Notes: generated from the letters alone by a model not told the origin. Positions 28,729-38,513 are shown, counted from the stretch's first letter. The stretch is 64,000 nt of DNA from Pedobacter ginsenosidimutans (GCF_001442625.1 NZ_LMZQ01000006.1:246384-310383); one strand, 5' to 3'. Numbers and translations: made by a program.

Positions 28729-29535
28729 ATGACAGTCATTTCTAAAGAGAATTTTTCAAAGGCAACAGGCATTTGTAATATTCCAATCCCTGGTCTTGCT
28801 TCCTTTTTAATGAGGTTCTTGAAGATTAACGACTTCAATGTAATTATTAGAGATGCTAATACCTTAGAAGGAGAAAAATTTGCCAATCATATTCTGGATG
28901 TTCTGGGCGTTACTATTCAGATCAGTGATGAAGATTTGACCAACATTCCAAAAGATGGTGCATTTATTGCGATTGCAAACCACCCCTACGGCGCTATAGA
29001 ATCATTGGCATTATTAAGTACTCTTGCCAATTACCGACCTGATACAATGTTTATGGGAAATTTTCTGTTAAAGAAAATCCCAAACCTTGAGAAATGTATT
29101 ATCGCAGTAAATCCGTTCGAAAAAGTTCAGGATTCATCAAGTATTAGCGGATTAAAAACAACTTTAAAAGTTTTAAAAGATGGTAGTCCTGTTGCTATTT
29201 TTCCGGCAGGCGAAGTTTCTTCTTATAAATTCAGAAAAAATCAGATTACCGACCGCGAATGGCATCCCGTGGTTGGGAAAATCATCTCAAAAGCCAATGT
29301 ACCCATATTACCGGTATATTTTCATGGCAATAATGGCATTTTTTTTAGCCTGCTGAAATTTATACACCCTTCGTTACAAACAGCAAAGCTGATTTCAGAG
29401 TTATTCAACAAAAATGGTCACCAGTTAAAAATCAGTATCGGCAAACCCATTCATTTGAAAGAAATAGACTGTAAAGATTGTAATACCTCACTTTTAAAAC
29501 ATTTAAGAAATCGACTTTACGCCCTAAAAAAGTAA
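28729..29535 (+). CDS. PlsC-type lysophospholipid acyltransferase (paralogue of the fused enzyme's N-terminal half)
   Basis: A 268-residue protein that aligns along its whole length with residues 1-270 of the upstream fused acyltransferase. Shared blocks are IAIANHPYG, VNPFEKVQDSSSISGLKTT, IFPAGEVSSYKF and VYFHGNNGIFF. The catalytic His/acidic motif (NHPYGAIES) is kept. The GNAT half is absent, so it can only be an O-acyltransferase. It is probably a tandem duplication followed by loss or non-inclusion of the second domain. It may acylate a lyso-aminolipid or lysophospholipid at the membrane. Confidence 0.88.
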   Translation: MTVISKENFSKATGICNIPIPGLASFLMRFLKINDFNVIIRDANTLEGEKFANHILDVLGVTIQISDEDLTNIPKDGAFIAIANHPYGAIESLALLSTLANYRPDTMFMGNFLLKKIPNLEKCIIAVNPFEKVQDSSSISGLKTTLKVLKDGSPVAIFPAGEVSSYKFRKNQITDREWHPVVGKIISKANVPILPVYFHGNNGIFFSLLKFIHPSLQTAKLISELFNKNGHQLKISIGKPIHLKEIDCKDCNTSLLKHLRNRLYALKK

Positions 29536-29662
29536 CCTGATCCAGATTCATGAAAATACAATGTTAATTTCCCATTAAGCACCACCCTAATTGTTTACAT
29601 AAAGAAATTGTTGATTTTATGTTAATAATAGGTAAATTTAATGTAACCAAATATGAGGCGGT

Positions 29663-30871
29663 TTGAAAAGAGGGATTTACACATATATTTTGAGAACTAT
29701 TTTGTTCGCTTGCCTGATGATCAGTACCGTCATCTCGAAGGGACAGAATTATTCTTTCGATTTTTATGATGGGACCTTTAATTTTAGTGTTGATTCTTCA
29801 GTGGTTTTTCCGATACCAAAAACAGCAACTGCATCAGCTGTTTCAAACTTTTACAACCACATCTCTTCTGGCCAGTATACGCCCCTTATTTCGTCTTTAG
29901 AAAAATACCAGAAAAAATATAATTTAAACGACTGGATTTATTATCAACTGATCCGAAAAACAGCAGAACAGATTAGTCCGAAAGCAGATAATTATTTTGG
30001 CTATACTTTATACAAATGGTTTTTACTGAGTAAATGCGGCTATGATGCAAGGTTAGCTGTAGGCAATGATCAGGTTATCTTTTATGTAAGAAATGAAGAG
30101 GATATCAGCGATATTCCGTTTTTTATGATTGATGATAAAAAGTTTATGTGCCTAAATTACCATGATTACGGCAAGCTGTTTAAACAGGCCGATGCTTACA
30201 AGCCCGTTAAAATTTTAATTCCAGAGGCTAAAAACCCTTTCTCTTATAAGGTTACCCGAATGCCCGATTTTAAACCGGAAAGTTATCAGGAAAAAGATAT
30301 CGAATTTAGCTATCGTCAAAAAATCCATCATTTTAAACTAAAAGTTAATGAAGATGTACAAACCATTTTCAAAAACTATCCGGTAGTGGATTTTGAGAGC
30401 TATTTTAATATTCCTTTGAGCCGGGAAACCTATAGCTCTCTTATTCCCACCTTGAAAGAAAACCTAAAAGGCATGGATCAGAAAAAAGGTGTTGATTATC
30501 TGATGAGATTTACCCGTTATGGTTTTTTATATGAAGATGACGGTGAGAATTTTGGCAAGGAAAAACGTTTCTCTCCTGAACAAACATTATTAAGTACCTA
30601 CAGCGATTGCGATGACCGGGCCGCACTATTTTTCTATTTGGTAAAGGAAATATATAACCTGCCGATGATTGCTTTGCTTTACCCTAAACATTTAACTATC
30701 GCTGTTCAGTTTGACAAACCAGTTGGCGAACCGATTACCTATAAAGGCAAAAAGTATTCGTACTGCGAGCCTACACCCCAGGCTCAGAATCTAAAAATCG
30801 GACAACTTTCTTCGAATTTTAGGAACAGTAAATACGAAGTGGTTTATGCATATGAGCCTATCAAGAAATAA
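29663..30871 (+). CDS. Exported transglutaminase-like protein
   Basis: A 402-residue protein with signal peptide (TILFACLMISTVISKGQ). The C-terminal third carries a transglutaminase-like papain-fold signature: cysteine in STYSDCDDRAALF and histidine in LYPKHLTIAVQF. Such domains in Bacteroidota act as peptidases or as scaffold parts rather than protein cross-linkers. No ATG fits the frame upstream, so the start is probably the TTG at 29663; the internal ATG at 29717 would remove half the signal peptide. It stands alone, and the substrate is unknown. Confidence 0.82.
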   Translation: MKRGIYTYILRTILFACLMISTVISKGQNYSFDFYDGTFNFSVDSSVVFPIPKTATASAVSNFYNHISSGQYTPLISSLEKYQKKYNLNDWIYYQLIRKTAEQISPKADNYFGYTLYKWFLLSKCGYDARLAVGNDQVIFYVRNEEDISDIPFFMIDDKKFMCLNYHDYGKLFKQADAYKPVKILIPEAKNPFSYKVTRMPDFKPESYQEKDIEFSYRQKIHHFKLKVNEDVQTIFKNYPVVDFESYFNIPLSRETYSSLIPTLKENLKGMDQKKGVDYLMRFTRYGFLYEDDGENFGKEKRFSPEQTLLSTYSDCDDRAALFFYLVKEIYNLPMIALLYPKHLTIAVQFDKPVGEPITYKGKKYSYCEPTPQAQNLKIGQLSSNFRNSKYEVVYAYEPIKK

Positions 30872-31005
30872 GCCCTTCGCATAAACAAAAGAATAAACAT
30901 TAAATTAATGTTAATAAATCATTATCTTATCAACAACAGGTTGATTCATTAGCTATTTAAGGTAATTTAGATTTCTTATATTGAGTTAAATCTAAAACCT
31001 TGTCT

Positions 31006-31281
31006 ATGTCTGCTATTATCTATACCGTTTTAAAGGAATTTTTTGTTGAGGTAAACGGTCACGCTATAAAGGCTAGAATTATGTCGCCCATTAATGATGG
31101 CAAAGTTTTCGTTTTCAAAATCAGTTCATTTTACAAAAGTAAAACTGATTCTGATGCCTATGAACCGGCATCAACATTTACTTCTTACGCAAATGCCGAA
31201 CGGCATTTACTTCAATACCTGGAAGGTTTCCAGAACACACTCGATCTGGGCGGAGATATAGCGCCAGGAAATACTTTTTAG
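31006..31281 (+). CDS. Small protein of unknown function
   Basis: A 91-residue protein from the ATG at 31006 (MSAIIYTVLKEFFVEVNGHA); a TTG two codons upstream is less likely. There is no signal peptide or membrane helix and no known motif. It converges with, and overlaps by four bases, a small membrane-protein gene on the other strand. Confidence 0.65.
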   Translation: MSAIIYTVLKEFFVEVNGHAIKARIMSPINDGKVFVFKISSFYKSKTDSDAYEPASTFTSYANAERHLLQYLEGFQNTLDLGGDIAPGNTF

Positions 31282-31430
31282 TTGTTTTCTTTATCATCTT
31301 TCTCAGGTGGAAGTTCTGACTGGATTACCTCTTCTTCAAATTCCTTTTTGTCTTTTTGGTTTCTTTTGATAAGATAAACGATTAAAATGGCAACTAAAAT
31401 AATTACTCCGATTAATACTGGATAGTTCAT
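31278..31430 (-). CDS. Small single-span membrane protein
   Basis: A 50-residue frame starting at the ATG at 31430: MNYPVLIGVIILVAILIVYL forms one membrane helix, followed by a charged tail (KRNQKDKKEFEEE, PPEKDDKENN). The helix-plus-acidic-tail design is typical of genuine small membrane proteins, which is my reason for calling it. Function is unknown. Confidence 0.65.
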   Translation of the reverse strand: MNYPVLIGVIILVAILIVYLIKRNQKDKKEFEEEVIQSELPPEKDDKENN

Positions 31431-31550
31431 ATTCGTTGGATTAAAACCTAAGCGATCTGATTTAGACTAAGTTATAGGAAATATTTTACATGTTAACCAT
31501 ACACACAAGTGTTAACATAATGATAATATTAATTTAACCTTCTGTTTTTC

Positions 31551-31558
31551 TATCTTTG
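31551..31558 (+). promoter_or_regulatory. Minus-7 promoter element for the lysine-rich protein
   Basis: TATCTTTG is an exact TAnnTTTG match, 20 bases before the start codon at 31579. No TTG is found at minus 33. TTAAC words lie at 31491-31496, 31511-31516 and 31534-31538 and could bind an activator. Confidence 0.5.
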
Positions 31559-31578
31559 GGAAAACCCATAAGTTTTAG

Positions 31579-31893
31579 ATGAAAAAGAACAAATCCAAGT
31601 CGAAAAATCATTCGACAAGCAAAAAATTACGTAAAGAATTAGAATCGAAATTAGCCCTTGCATTTAACGAACTTGTTATCCAGTACGGCAAAGCCAAAAA
31701 AACCGATAAAGTAATCGAAAAATTTGCAAAGCAATTAACTAAAAAAGTTACTTTCGCCACTCAAGATGATTCTATAACGCCATATATCAAAGAAGAAAAA
31801 AAACCAGCTGAAAAACAAAAACCAGTTGTAGTTGCGAAAGAATCAATAAAAAAAACTAAAGTGGCGGAGAAAGAAGTTACTGATAAAAAATAA
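31579..31893 (+). CDS. Lysine-rich basic protein, unknown function
   Basis: A 104-residue protein with 29 lysines. A basic N-terminal tail precedes a central, probably helical segment (about 18-58, LRKELESKLALAFNELVIQY) and a low-complexity Lys/Glu/Val tail. It resembles small nucleoid- or ribosome-associated basic proteins in composition only. The immediate promoter element and terminator show that it is a self-contained transcription unit. Confidence 0.72.
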   Translation: MKKNKSKSKNHSTSKKLRKELESKLALAFNELVIQYGKAKKTDKVIEKFAKQLTKKVTFATQDDSITPYIKEEKKPAEKQKPVVVAKESIKKTKVAEKEVTDKK

Positions 31894-31909
31894 TTTTTAT
31901 ATACACAAT

Positions 31910-31936
31910 AAAGCCAGATATCGCTATCTGGCTTTA
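31910..31936 (+). terminator. Terminator after the lysine-rich protein
   Basis: Perfect stem AAAGCCAGATA/TATCTGGCTTT with loop TCGC. It is nearly identical in sequence to the terminator at 34038-34081, which serves the opposite strand. Confidence 0.82.
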
Positions 31937-32233
31937 TAATACTATTTAAAACTAGAACCATTTAACCTAACGCCCAGACGAGCGAATGGAAATGCTTAAA
32001 ATAAAAAAAATCAACTTTTGTAGGCAAGGCAAATTATTATGCTACGCAAACCCAACCTTAGTTCCTGCATTTTCAAACCTATCCGAAGCCAAAAAATATT
32101 ATAAACTGACTGCCGATTTATATTGCGTTTACTAATAATTTTTATCGGATGATTGACAACTATTATCTCAAAGATCATAATTATAAACTCAAAGGTTATT
32201 GTTCTACTTTAGTCAACCATTATTGTTAGTTGT
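31937..32233. other. Gene-free spacer
   Basis: No credible frame, tRNA or hairpin was found between the terminator and the end of the lipoprotein gene on the other strand. Confidence 0.5.
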
Positions 32234-33943
32234 TTATGGATATGTTATTTTTTCGCCTATTGGTGCAATACTTGCTTTAAATGTTTTAACTATTGTGACA
32301 GGATTTGAACCATTTGGTGGAGTTACTAAAAAAGTATATCGTACACAAACACCATTAAGATCAGTAGCATTATAATTAGATGTCCCTCCGCCGCTAATAT
32401 CTTGACGATGTTGAACTTTAAAGGCGATAAAACGATCATTTTTAATTTCTGAACTACTCCCATACATATACACTTCGTCGCTCACAATATCTCGCCCTGA
32501 AAATTTAGGAAGCGTATAAGAAGATAGATTATATGAAAAATATTCTCCAGCTATGAATGGAACTATTGTTGTTTTTTCAATACCGTTCCAGGTTACGCCA
32601 ACTGGTTTTCGAATAGGAATATTAGCCCCTTGATACCAATATCTATGCCTATAAGGCACTAACAAGTCTGTTCTTATAAGGTTAATTGTAGTTCCATCAT
32701 TTGTAACTTCTGGATTATAAATAATATTATCCGTATTTTCATAATCAAGATAAATTAAGCTATGATCATTTATATATTTTTTTGGAGTAGATTGAGTTTC
32801 AAGTGAGTTAAGCAATTCAGTAAAAACATGAACTACGGGAGATTTAGTAATATTTACAACACCCATAATTTTATTATAGTTTGGTATATATCCAACTGTA
32901 TTCGAATTCGCCGATCCTGGCATTGCTAAAGTAGTACTTAGGATACCACTATTATTTGCTATTGAGCCCGTTAAATTAGTTTCTACCTTTAATTTTAAAT
33001 CAACTACTTGAGGGCTACTAGCAGACCCACCTAATATCGCACTAAAAAACCCTTTAACCGCACCACTTAATCCGCCTTTAATACCATCCTCTATAGACTT
33101 TGTAACATCGGTTCCAAAGACTTTTGATTTAGGTAGATTTAGTGCTTGTATCCCCTTAAAACCAGCTACATGAATAGCCGTATTTCCTAAATTACCCAAT
33201 AAACTACCTAAGTTAAAACCACCAGAATTTGCAGTACCAACTGTACCAGTTAAAGTTCCATTTGACGTTCCATTTAGAACTATTTGTGATAAATTAGTTG
33301 AAGACACATTCCAAACAAAGTTTAAATTCTCATGATTGGCGTTTGCAATATATTGGTCATATGCTAGTTCATATTGACAGGCATACCAAGCACCAGTTGA
33401 TAGTATTTGATAATTTTGAATTTTTGTTACAGATTTTTGTATATTTTCAGGATCAATAATCTCTTTAGAAAAATTCATAATTGAAGATTGAAATCCACCA
33501 GATATACCTAATCCATCACTAAAGTATGAAGATGCATATGGGCTTCCAGGGGGTAAATACAAGTAAAAGCGTATTATTCCTCTATACTTGTTATACAATG
33601 CAAAAAAATTTGGAGATGTTACTTGTGTTGGGCTAAAAGTATTGTAGACCAGATTCCAGCCATCAGCCTTTTTATAATCAAAAGCAATTTCATCTGGGAA
33701 TAACTGGTTACTCCCAGATGCCCATGGCACCAGGATAGGTGGTAAACCCACTGGTGTAGGCATATAATCTGTTGTTTCCCAGTCAAAAACATGAGTTGGA
33801 ATAACTGCCATTTTATTTGGTATTTTTAAATTAGCAGGCTCTATAAGCGGGCTACTTTCTTTCTTACAGCTTACTAAAGCTGACGGCAACATAATCGCAA
33901 CTATTGCAATCTTGAGAGCCTTAATTTTTAATTTTTCCATCAA
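32234..33943 (-). CDS. Large lipoprotein of unknown function
   Basis: A 569-residue lipoprotein with lipobox (LPSALVSC, Cys at about residue 26). I recognise no domain. The middle (about 215-300) is rich in glycine, serine and leucine (GGFNLGSLLGNLGNTAIHVAG), and the rest alternates aromatic and polar residues as in beta-rich surface proteins. There is no start-to-stop coupling with neighbours: it lies between two near-identical terminators and is transcribed alone. It could be a surface adhesin or substrate-binding protein, but there is no positive evidence. Confidence 0.78.
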   Translation of the reverse strand: MMEKLKIKALKIAIVAIMLPSALVSCKKESSPLIEPANLKIPNKMAVIPTHVFDWETTDYMPTPVGLPPILVPWASGSNQLFPDEIAFDYKKADGWNLVYNTFSPTQVTSPNFFALYNKYRGIIRFYLYLPPGSPYASSYFSDGLGISGGFQSSIMNFSKEIIDPENIQKSVTKIQNYQILSTGAWYACQYELAYDQYIANANHENLNFVWNVSSTNLSQIVLNGTSNGTLTGTVGTANSGGFNLGSLLGNLGNTAIHVAGFKGIQALNLPKSKVFGTDVTKSIEDGIKGGLSGAVKGFFSAILGGSASSPQVVDLKLKVETNLTGSIANNSGILSTTLAMPGSANSNTVGYIPNYNKIMGVVNITKSPVVHVFTELLNSLETQSTPKKYINDHSLIYLDYENTDNIIYNPEVTNDGTTINLIRTDLLVPYRHRYWYQGANIPIRKPVGVTWNGIEKTTIVPFIAGEYFSYNLSSYTLPKFSGRDIVSDEVYMYGSSSEIKNDRFIAFKVQHRQDISGGGTSNYNATDLNGVCVRYTFLVTPPNGSNPVTIVKTFKASIAPIGEKITYP

Positions 33944-34037
33944 CTAAAAATAAATGATGAAAATCAAATCATAATTAACTAAATATTAAGTTAAAAGACT
34001 AAAAATAATGCTTAAAAATATATTATCAACGAAATAT

Positions 34038-34081
34038 AAAATACAAAAAGCCAGATATCTCTACCTGGCTTTTTGTATTTT
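34038..34081 (-). terminator. Terminator after the beta-helix lipoprotein
   Basis: Perfect 17-base arms (AAAATACAAAAAGCCAG and complement) around a 10-base loop. On the minus strand it ends in T-rich sequence and closes the receptor/beta-helix pair. The core differs from the terminator at 31910 at two positions only. Confidence 0.85.
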
Positions 34082-34095
34082 ATATTCTTGAAGGC

Positions 34096-35625
34096 TTAAT
34101 AAACGTTAGTTTGAGGTGTAAAGTTAGCCCAACCTGCTGTCCAGTCTGAAGTACCAAATGCACCACGGTGAGTTACCACATCAAAACCAGTTAAGCCTGT
34201 AAAACTAGCGCCTGTCAATAAAATTGATCCAGTATTTAAAGTGAATTTAGGAGTAGCACCTAAATCAAAAATAGTCTCATCAATACCTAAATCTTGCCAT
34301 TTTCCATAAGTTTCGTTTGCGAATGACGCTGTTTTAAACCAAACATCAATTGCCAGCGTACCAACATTACCAGTTGATTTCGTTTCAACTCCGATTGGAT
34401 TTGGGAATGTTGTTGTTCCACCTGTACCGTAACCATTTGCTCCCCAACCATCAACACCTGCCAAAACAATGTTTTTTAGTACTAGCTCGCCATTTGCAGC
34501 ATTGGCTAAGGTGGTTGCACCATCAATAAACAATCCATTAGGGTATGCTGTAAATACAGAATTGTAAATTTTTATTTTATTATTTCTTCTCAAATGCATT
34601 GCATTTTGAAATTGAGTTGAAATGGTTTTTGTTCTGTCTTTCTTTGGGCCGATAATTGTTACGTTCGAAAACTGAGGCGATGTGTAAGGCGTAACGCTTG
34701 ATCCAGTTCCATCGTTATCAACTTCAAAACCATTAGAACCAGATTGATCGGCAGAATTTGCATCGCGGATACCAATAGCAAACTGAACGGTACCACGGAA
34801 ACCAAAATCAACGTCAAAGTCATCATCAAGACCACGGTATGCAATTAAGTGTTTCGCATTTACGGTTCCGCCAAACCATTCGAAAGCATCATCTAAACCA
34901 TAAGAACATTGTACGTAATCAATTACAGTTCCCGAACCTACTGAGCCCATAGTTAAAGAGTTAACCTCTTGGTTAGGATTAATCGGTGTACCAGCATAAT
35001 CAATTCTCACATATTTTAAAATACCAGAGTTGTCTGTATCAACAGCACCACCGTGCCAGCCTTCGTAAGCTCCTTCTAATTCAGCCTCTCCGCCTGATTG
35101 ATTGTTAGTTGCTTTTCCACATAATACAACCCCCCCCCAGTCTCCTGGCTCACGTAATCCTGCTGCACGTTCAGAAGTGAAAATAATTGGTTGAGATGCA
35201 GTACCCTCGGCAATTAATTTGTTTCCTCTTTGTACTACCAAAGTACCTTTTGTTTCTCTATCGCCGATAATTACCGTACCTGCTTCAATTTCTAAAGTGA
35301 CACCTTCAACTGCTGCTAAGCCAGCTTTATTTTTGGCATCTCTACCCACTCTAACAAAACCATTAAGTCTGTAAATTTTGTCTTTAGTCCACTTGGTATT
35401 TGTAGTAATGCTTCCATTCGCAACTTCTACTATTGGTTTAGTAAATCCTGTAGCTGGATTTGTACTTGGGCCCGATCCGTTACCAGAATTATATCCTGCT
35501 TCGTTGTATTCGATAATAGTTGTTCTTTTACATGAACTAAAAATTAATGTTCCTGCCAAAACAAATACCATTGTTTTGAATCCGTTAGTACCAAATTTTG
35601 GCTTGTAAAGCTTTTTCATATTCAT
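34096..35625 (-). CDS. Surface lipoprotein with probable right-handed beta-helix, partner of the TonB receptor
   Basis: A 509-residue lipoprotein (VLAGTLIFSSC lipobox). Repeated short turns such as VTLEIEAGTVIIGDRETKG, LVVQRGNKLIAEGTASQP and DWGGVVLCGKA suggest a parallel beta-helix. Acid-rich turns (GLDDAFEWFGGTV, GLDDDFDVDFGF) could bind calcium. It lies 30 bases downstream of the TonB-dependent receptor gene in one operon, and similar receptor/beta-helix pairs occur in other Bacteroidota. It probably captures a substrate at the surface; the ligand is unknown. Confidence 0.82.
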   Translation of the reverse strand: MNMKKLYKPKFGTNGFKTMVFVLAGTLIFSSCKRTTIIEYNEAGYNSGNGSGPSTNPATGFTKPIVEVANGSITTNTKWTKDKIYRLNGFVRVGRDAKNKAGLAAVEGVTLEIEAGTVIIGDRETKGTLVVQRGNKLIAEGTASQPIIFTSERAAGLREPGDWGGVVLCGKATNNQSGGEAELEGAYEGWHGGAVDTDNSGILKYVRIDYAGTPINPNQEVNSLTMGSVGSGTVIDYVQCSYGLDDAFEWFGGTVNAKHLIAYRGLDDDFDVDFGFRGTVQFAIGIRDANSADQSGSNGFEVDNDGTGSSVTPYTSPQFSNVTIIGPKKDRTKTISTQFQNAMHLRRNNKIKIYNSVFTAYPNGLFIDGATTLANAANGELVLKNIVLAGVDGWGANGYGTGGTTTFPNPIGVETKSTGNVGTLAIDVWFKTASFANETYGKWQDLGIDETIFDLGATPKFTLNTGSILLTGASFTGLTGFDVVTHRGAFGTSDWTAGWANFTPQTNVY

Positions 35626-35655
35626 TTTTCCTATTTTAAGTCTTTATTTTTTATA

Positions 35656-38463
35656 TTAAAATATTTTGTAAGAAAGTGTTAATCCGAATTGACGGCCACT
35701 TTTAAATTGTGCAGTAACCTGATCTTCTGATTGATCAAATTTCCCATCTTGATTTCCGTCTTGCATTAGCGTAAAGTTCTGGTTGAGCAAGTCGTTGAAG
35801 TTGGCTTTTAGCGATAGTTTATTAGTGAAGTTTTTTGTCACAACTAAATCAACTATGTTTCTTGGCATCTCATAAATATCCCTGATCAGGTCTGTGCCTA
35901 CAAATGCAATGCGTTTTCCAGCAACATTATAAAGCAGGTTAACCTGGAATTTAGATTTAATGTTATTGTAGAATATAGCTGCATTTAAAATATATGGTGA
36001 TTGCCCTTGCATCGGACGATTATTTGATTGCCCAATTGCGCTGGCACCATCAAACATTACTTTACTATTAATGTAAGAAGCATTTAACAAAATTGTGATA
36101 TCATTTAAAAACTTACTTTCACTTAATCCTGCAAGTGATTTACGCATTTCTAGTTCTACCCCTATATTTCTAACATTCTGAGCGTTATTGAAATTAAAAG
36201 ATTGCGCATTAGAACCCGGTATAGCAGTCATCTCAATGGCATCTTTAAATTTTTTGTAGAAACCTGAAATACTGATCAGCTCGCTTGTTGAAGGATAGAA
36301 TTCATATTTTAAATCGTAATTATCAATCTTTGCTGTTTTTAAATTTGGGTTACCAGCAACATTGAAATTCTGATCAAAATCATAAAATGAAAAAGGGGCA
36401 ATCTCTCTAAATTCTGGTCTGTTTAATGTTTTACCATAAGCCAGTCTGAATAAAGATTTTTCGTTCATATTAAACTGTACGTTTGCAGAAGGAAGTATCC
36501 TTGTAATATCATTATTAACATTAACAGGACCTCCAGTATCAAAACTGTTCAGTTTTTGAACGTTATTCTCTACTCTCGCACCTGCAACTATCGTTAGCTT
36601 ATCTTTATACGGCAAAACAAAATTCGCGAATCCAGCTAATAGTTTATTTGAAGCATCATAATTGTCGTAAGGATTAGATTTTTCATCCAGTCTGATTCCC
36701 GTGGTCGTATTAATATTTTTCCAATCGAAAAGCTCACTTATAGTTCCTTTCAACAACGACTGATCAAAATTTAACGAATTTGCCCTCACATAACCGATGT
36801 TTCTTGAAGAAAATGTTCTTTGTTTATCTTCATAATAACCTCCAACTTTTATCGAAGGCTTAAAACCTTCAGATTTTGGAGCTAGCGCCTGTTCTACATT
36901 AAATGAACCCGTTTTGATGTCCTCATTCATTTTGGAATAAAATCTCCCTAAGAACTCTGGCTGAGCGCCACCAGTTGGCACGAAAATATTGTATGTACCA
37001 TCTCCATTAGCGAGTGTTCTGTAACGTGAATAATCTGGCTGATCTCTAAATGATTTACTATAACCTAAAACCCAGTCAAATTTTGTATGCTCTTCATTGA
37101 ATTTATGAACACCAGATAATTGTCCTGAATAAATACCACGATATAAAACATTCGATGCATAATTGGCGTACTCTTGTTGCTTTTCAGCCCCCAAGCGACT
37201 AACATATTGTGATGTACTTAATTGATTATACAAGTTTTTGAACTCGAAAGTATTGTTGTTATCTAATTTAAAAGCCCAGTTATGCACAACCCCTAAACGA
37301 ACATTGTAGGTGTACTGATCATCATTATATCTGTAATTTTCTTCAGCAATTTTAGAAATTGGATCGTAAACCTCGTAATTCCCTCTAAACACGGCATTAT
37401 TTGTTTTGCTGTTGCTATAGGTTACCGCGGTAATATTTCCCAATAACTTGTTGTTGATATTAAATCGCTTACTACCGTAGATATTTAGTTTTTGATCCAA
37501 ATTAGCAGTATTAACTTCCGGCACCCAGTTATTTCTAAGTGCATGCCCTGCGGCGTTTAATTTGCTGGCATTAACCTCGTTTAAATTTGAAGGGAAATTA
37601 ATAGGCAGATCATTTTCACCTGTATTGAAGCCCGTAAAATATAAACTTCCGGTATTGGTCCTTTTGAAATCTTTGAAAGTAGCATTTTGGCGGTAACTTG
37701 TGCCATAGTCGATTGTTAACCGATCATCATCAGGAATACTCTTAAGAAAAACTTTTACAACACCTCCAGCGAAATCAGCGGGAATATCAGCAGAAGGGCT
37801 TTTATAAACCAATACGCGATCGATTTGATTGCTTGGGATCAAATCAAAAGAAAAAGATCGAACGTCCGTTTCCAAGCTTGGTGCTGTCACATTGTTTAAC
37901 TGAACATTATTATAGCGTTCGGCTAAACCACGGATATTAATAAAACGATTGTCTACAATAGTAATACCCGGAACACGTTTCACTACCTGTGCAGCATCCG
38001 TATCACCAGATCTCTGAATGGTTTGAGATGAAACTCCGTTTGCAATTGACTGAGATTTTTTCAGCTCTGCCAAAAGAGATACTTCAGTACCTGTTTTTCT
38101 AGCTCCTGTAATTACAACATCGTTAAGGGTAGATTGGTCATCTTCCATTACAACATCTATTACAGTCGTTTTTCCCGGAGTAACTTTTACATTCGAAATT
38201 ATCTGTTTTTTAAAGGAAATAAAAGAAAAACTTACCCGGTAAGTTCCTGATTTTACAGTATTTAAAATATAATTACCTTCAGCATCACTGGTGGTACCAA
38301 TTGATGTTCCTTCTATCAGGACAGATAAGCCTACCAATGTTTGACCTGTAGATTTATCCGTAATTTTACCAGAAATTTTTCCTGTTTGCGCATACGCAAG
38401 TATGCTAATCGTTAAAGCGAACACAGTGAGTGCCGCTCTTTTAAAAGAGTTTAGTAAGTCCAA
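35656..38463 (-). CDS. TonB-dependent receptor with N-terminal carboxypeptidase-like domain
   Basis: An outer-membrane receptor of about 935 residues. Signal peptide (AALTVFALTISILAYAQ), carboxypeptidase-regulatory-like domain (about 28-110, GKISGKITDKSTGQTLVGLS), plug (RVPGITIVDNRFINIRGLAE, and ETDVRSFSFDLIPSNQIDRV), then a barrel with terminal aromatic (SYKIF). It differs from SusC in plug signature and has no SusD. I place the start at the TTG at 38463 (LDLLNSFKRAA), because the longer frame from GTG at 38499 would begin inside the promoter. It is co-transcribed with the beta-helix lipoprotein. Confidence 0.92.
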   Translation of the reverse strand: MDLLNSFKRAALTVFALTISILAYAQTGKISGKITDKSTGQTLVGLSVLIEGTSIGTTSDAEGNYILNTVKSGTYRVSFSFISFKKQIISNVKVTPGKTTVIDVVMEDDQSTLNDVVITGARKTGTEVSLLAELKKSQSIANGVSSQTIQRSGDTDAAQVVKRVPGITIVDNRFINIRGLAERYNNVQLNNVTAPSLETDVRSFSFDLIPSNQIDRVLVYKSPSADIPADFAGGVVKVFLKSIPDDDRLTIDYGTSYRQNATFKDFKRTNTGSLYFTGFNTGENDLPINFPSNLNEVNASKLNAAGHALRNNWVPEVNTANLDQKLNIYGSKRFNINNKLLGNITAVTYSNSKTNNAVFRGNYEVYDPISKIAEENYRYNDDQYTYNVRLGVVHNWAFKLDNNNTFEFKNLYNQLSTSQYVSRLGAEKQQEYANYASNVLYRGIYSGQLSGVHKFNEEHTKFDWVLGYSKSFRDQPDYSRYRTLANGDGTYNIFVPTGGAQPEFLGRFYSKMNEDIKTGSFNVEQALAPKSEGFKPSIKVGGYYEDKQRTFSSRNIGYVRANSLNFDQSLLKGTISELFDWKNINTTTGIRLDEKSNPYDNYDASNKLLAGFANFVLPYKDKLTIVAGARVENNVQKLNSFDTGGPVNVNNDITRILPSANVQFNMNEKSLFRLAYGKTLNRPEFREIAPFSFYDFDQNFNVAGNPNLKTAKIDNYDLKYEFYPSTSELISISGFYKKFKDAIEMTAIPGSNAQSFNFNNAQNVRNIGVELEMRKSLAGLSESKFLNDITILLNASYINSKVMFDGASAIGQSNNRPMQGQSPYILNAAIFYNNIKSKFQVNLLYNVAGKRIAFVGTDLIRDIYEMPRNIVDLVVTKNFTNKLSLKANFNDLLNQNFTLMQDGNQDGKFDQSEDQVTAQFKSGRQFGLTLSYKIF

Positions 38464-38484
38464 TTTGCCTTTATTTGATAAGGG

Positions 38485-38513
38485 CAAAAGTATTACCACA
38501 GTGTTAACTACAA
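38485..38513 (-). promoter_or_regulatory. Promoter of the TonB receptor operon
   Basis: TACTTTTG (38485-38492) matches TAnnTTTG, with TTG at 38511-38513 and an 18-base spacer. Several TTAAC words lie upstream (for example TTAAC-N6-TTAAC with an 11-base period near 38552-38567), a layout often bound by OmpR/PhoB-type activators. Regulation by phosphate is only a guess. Confidence 0.65.
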
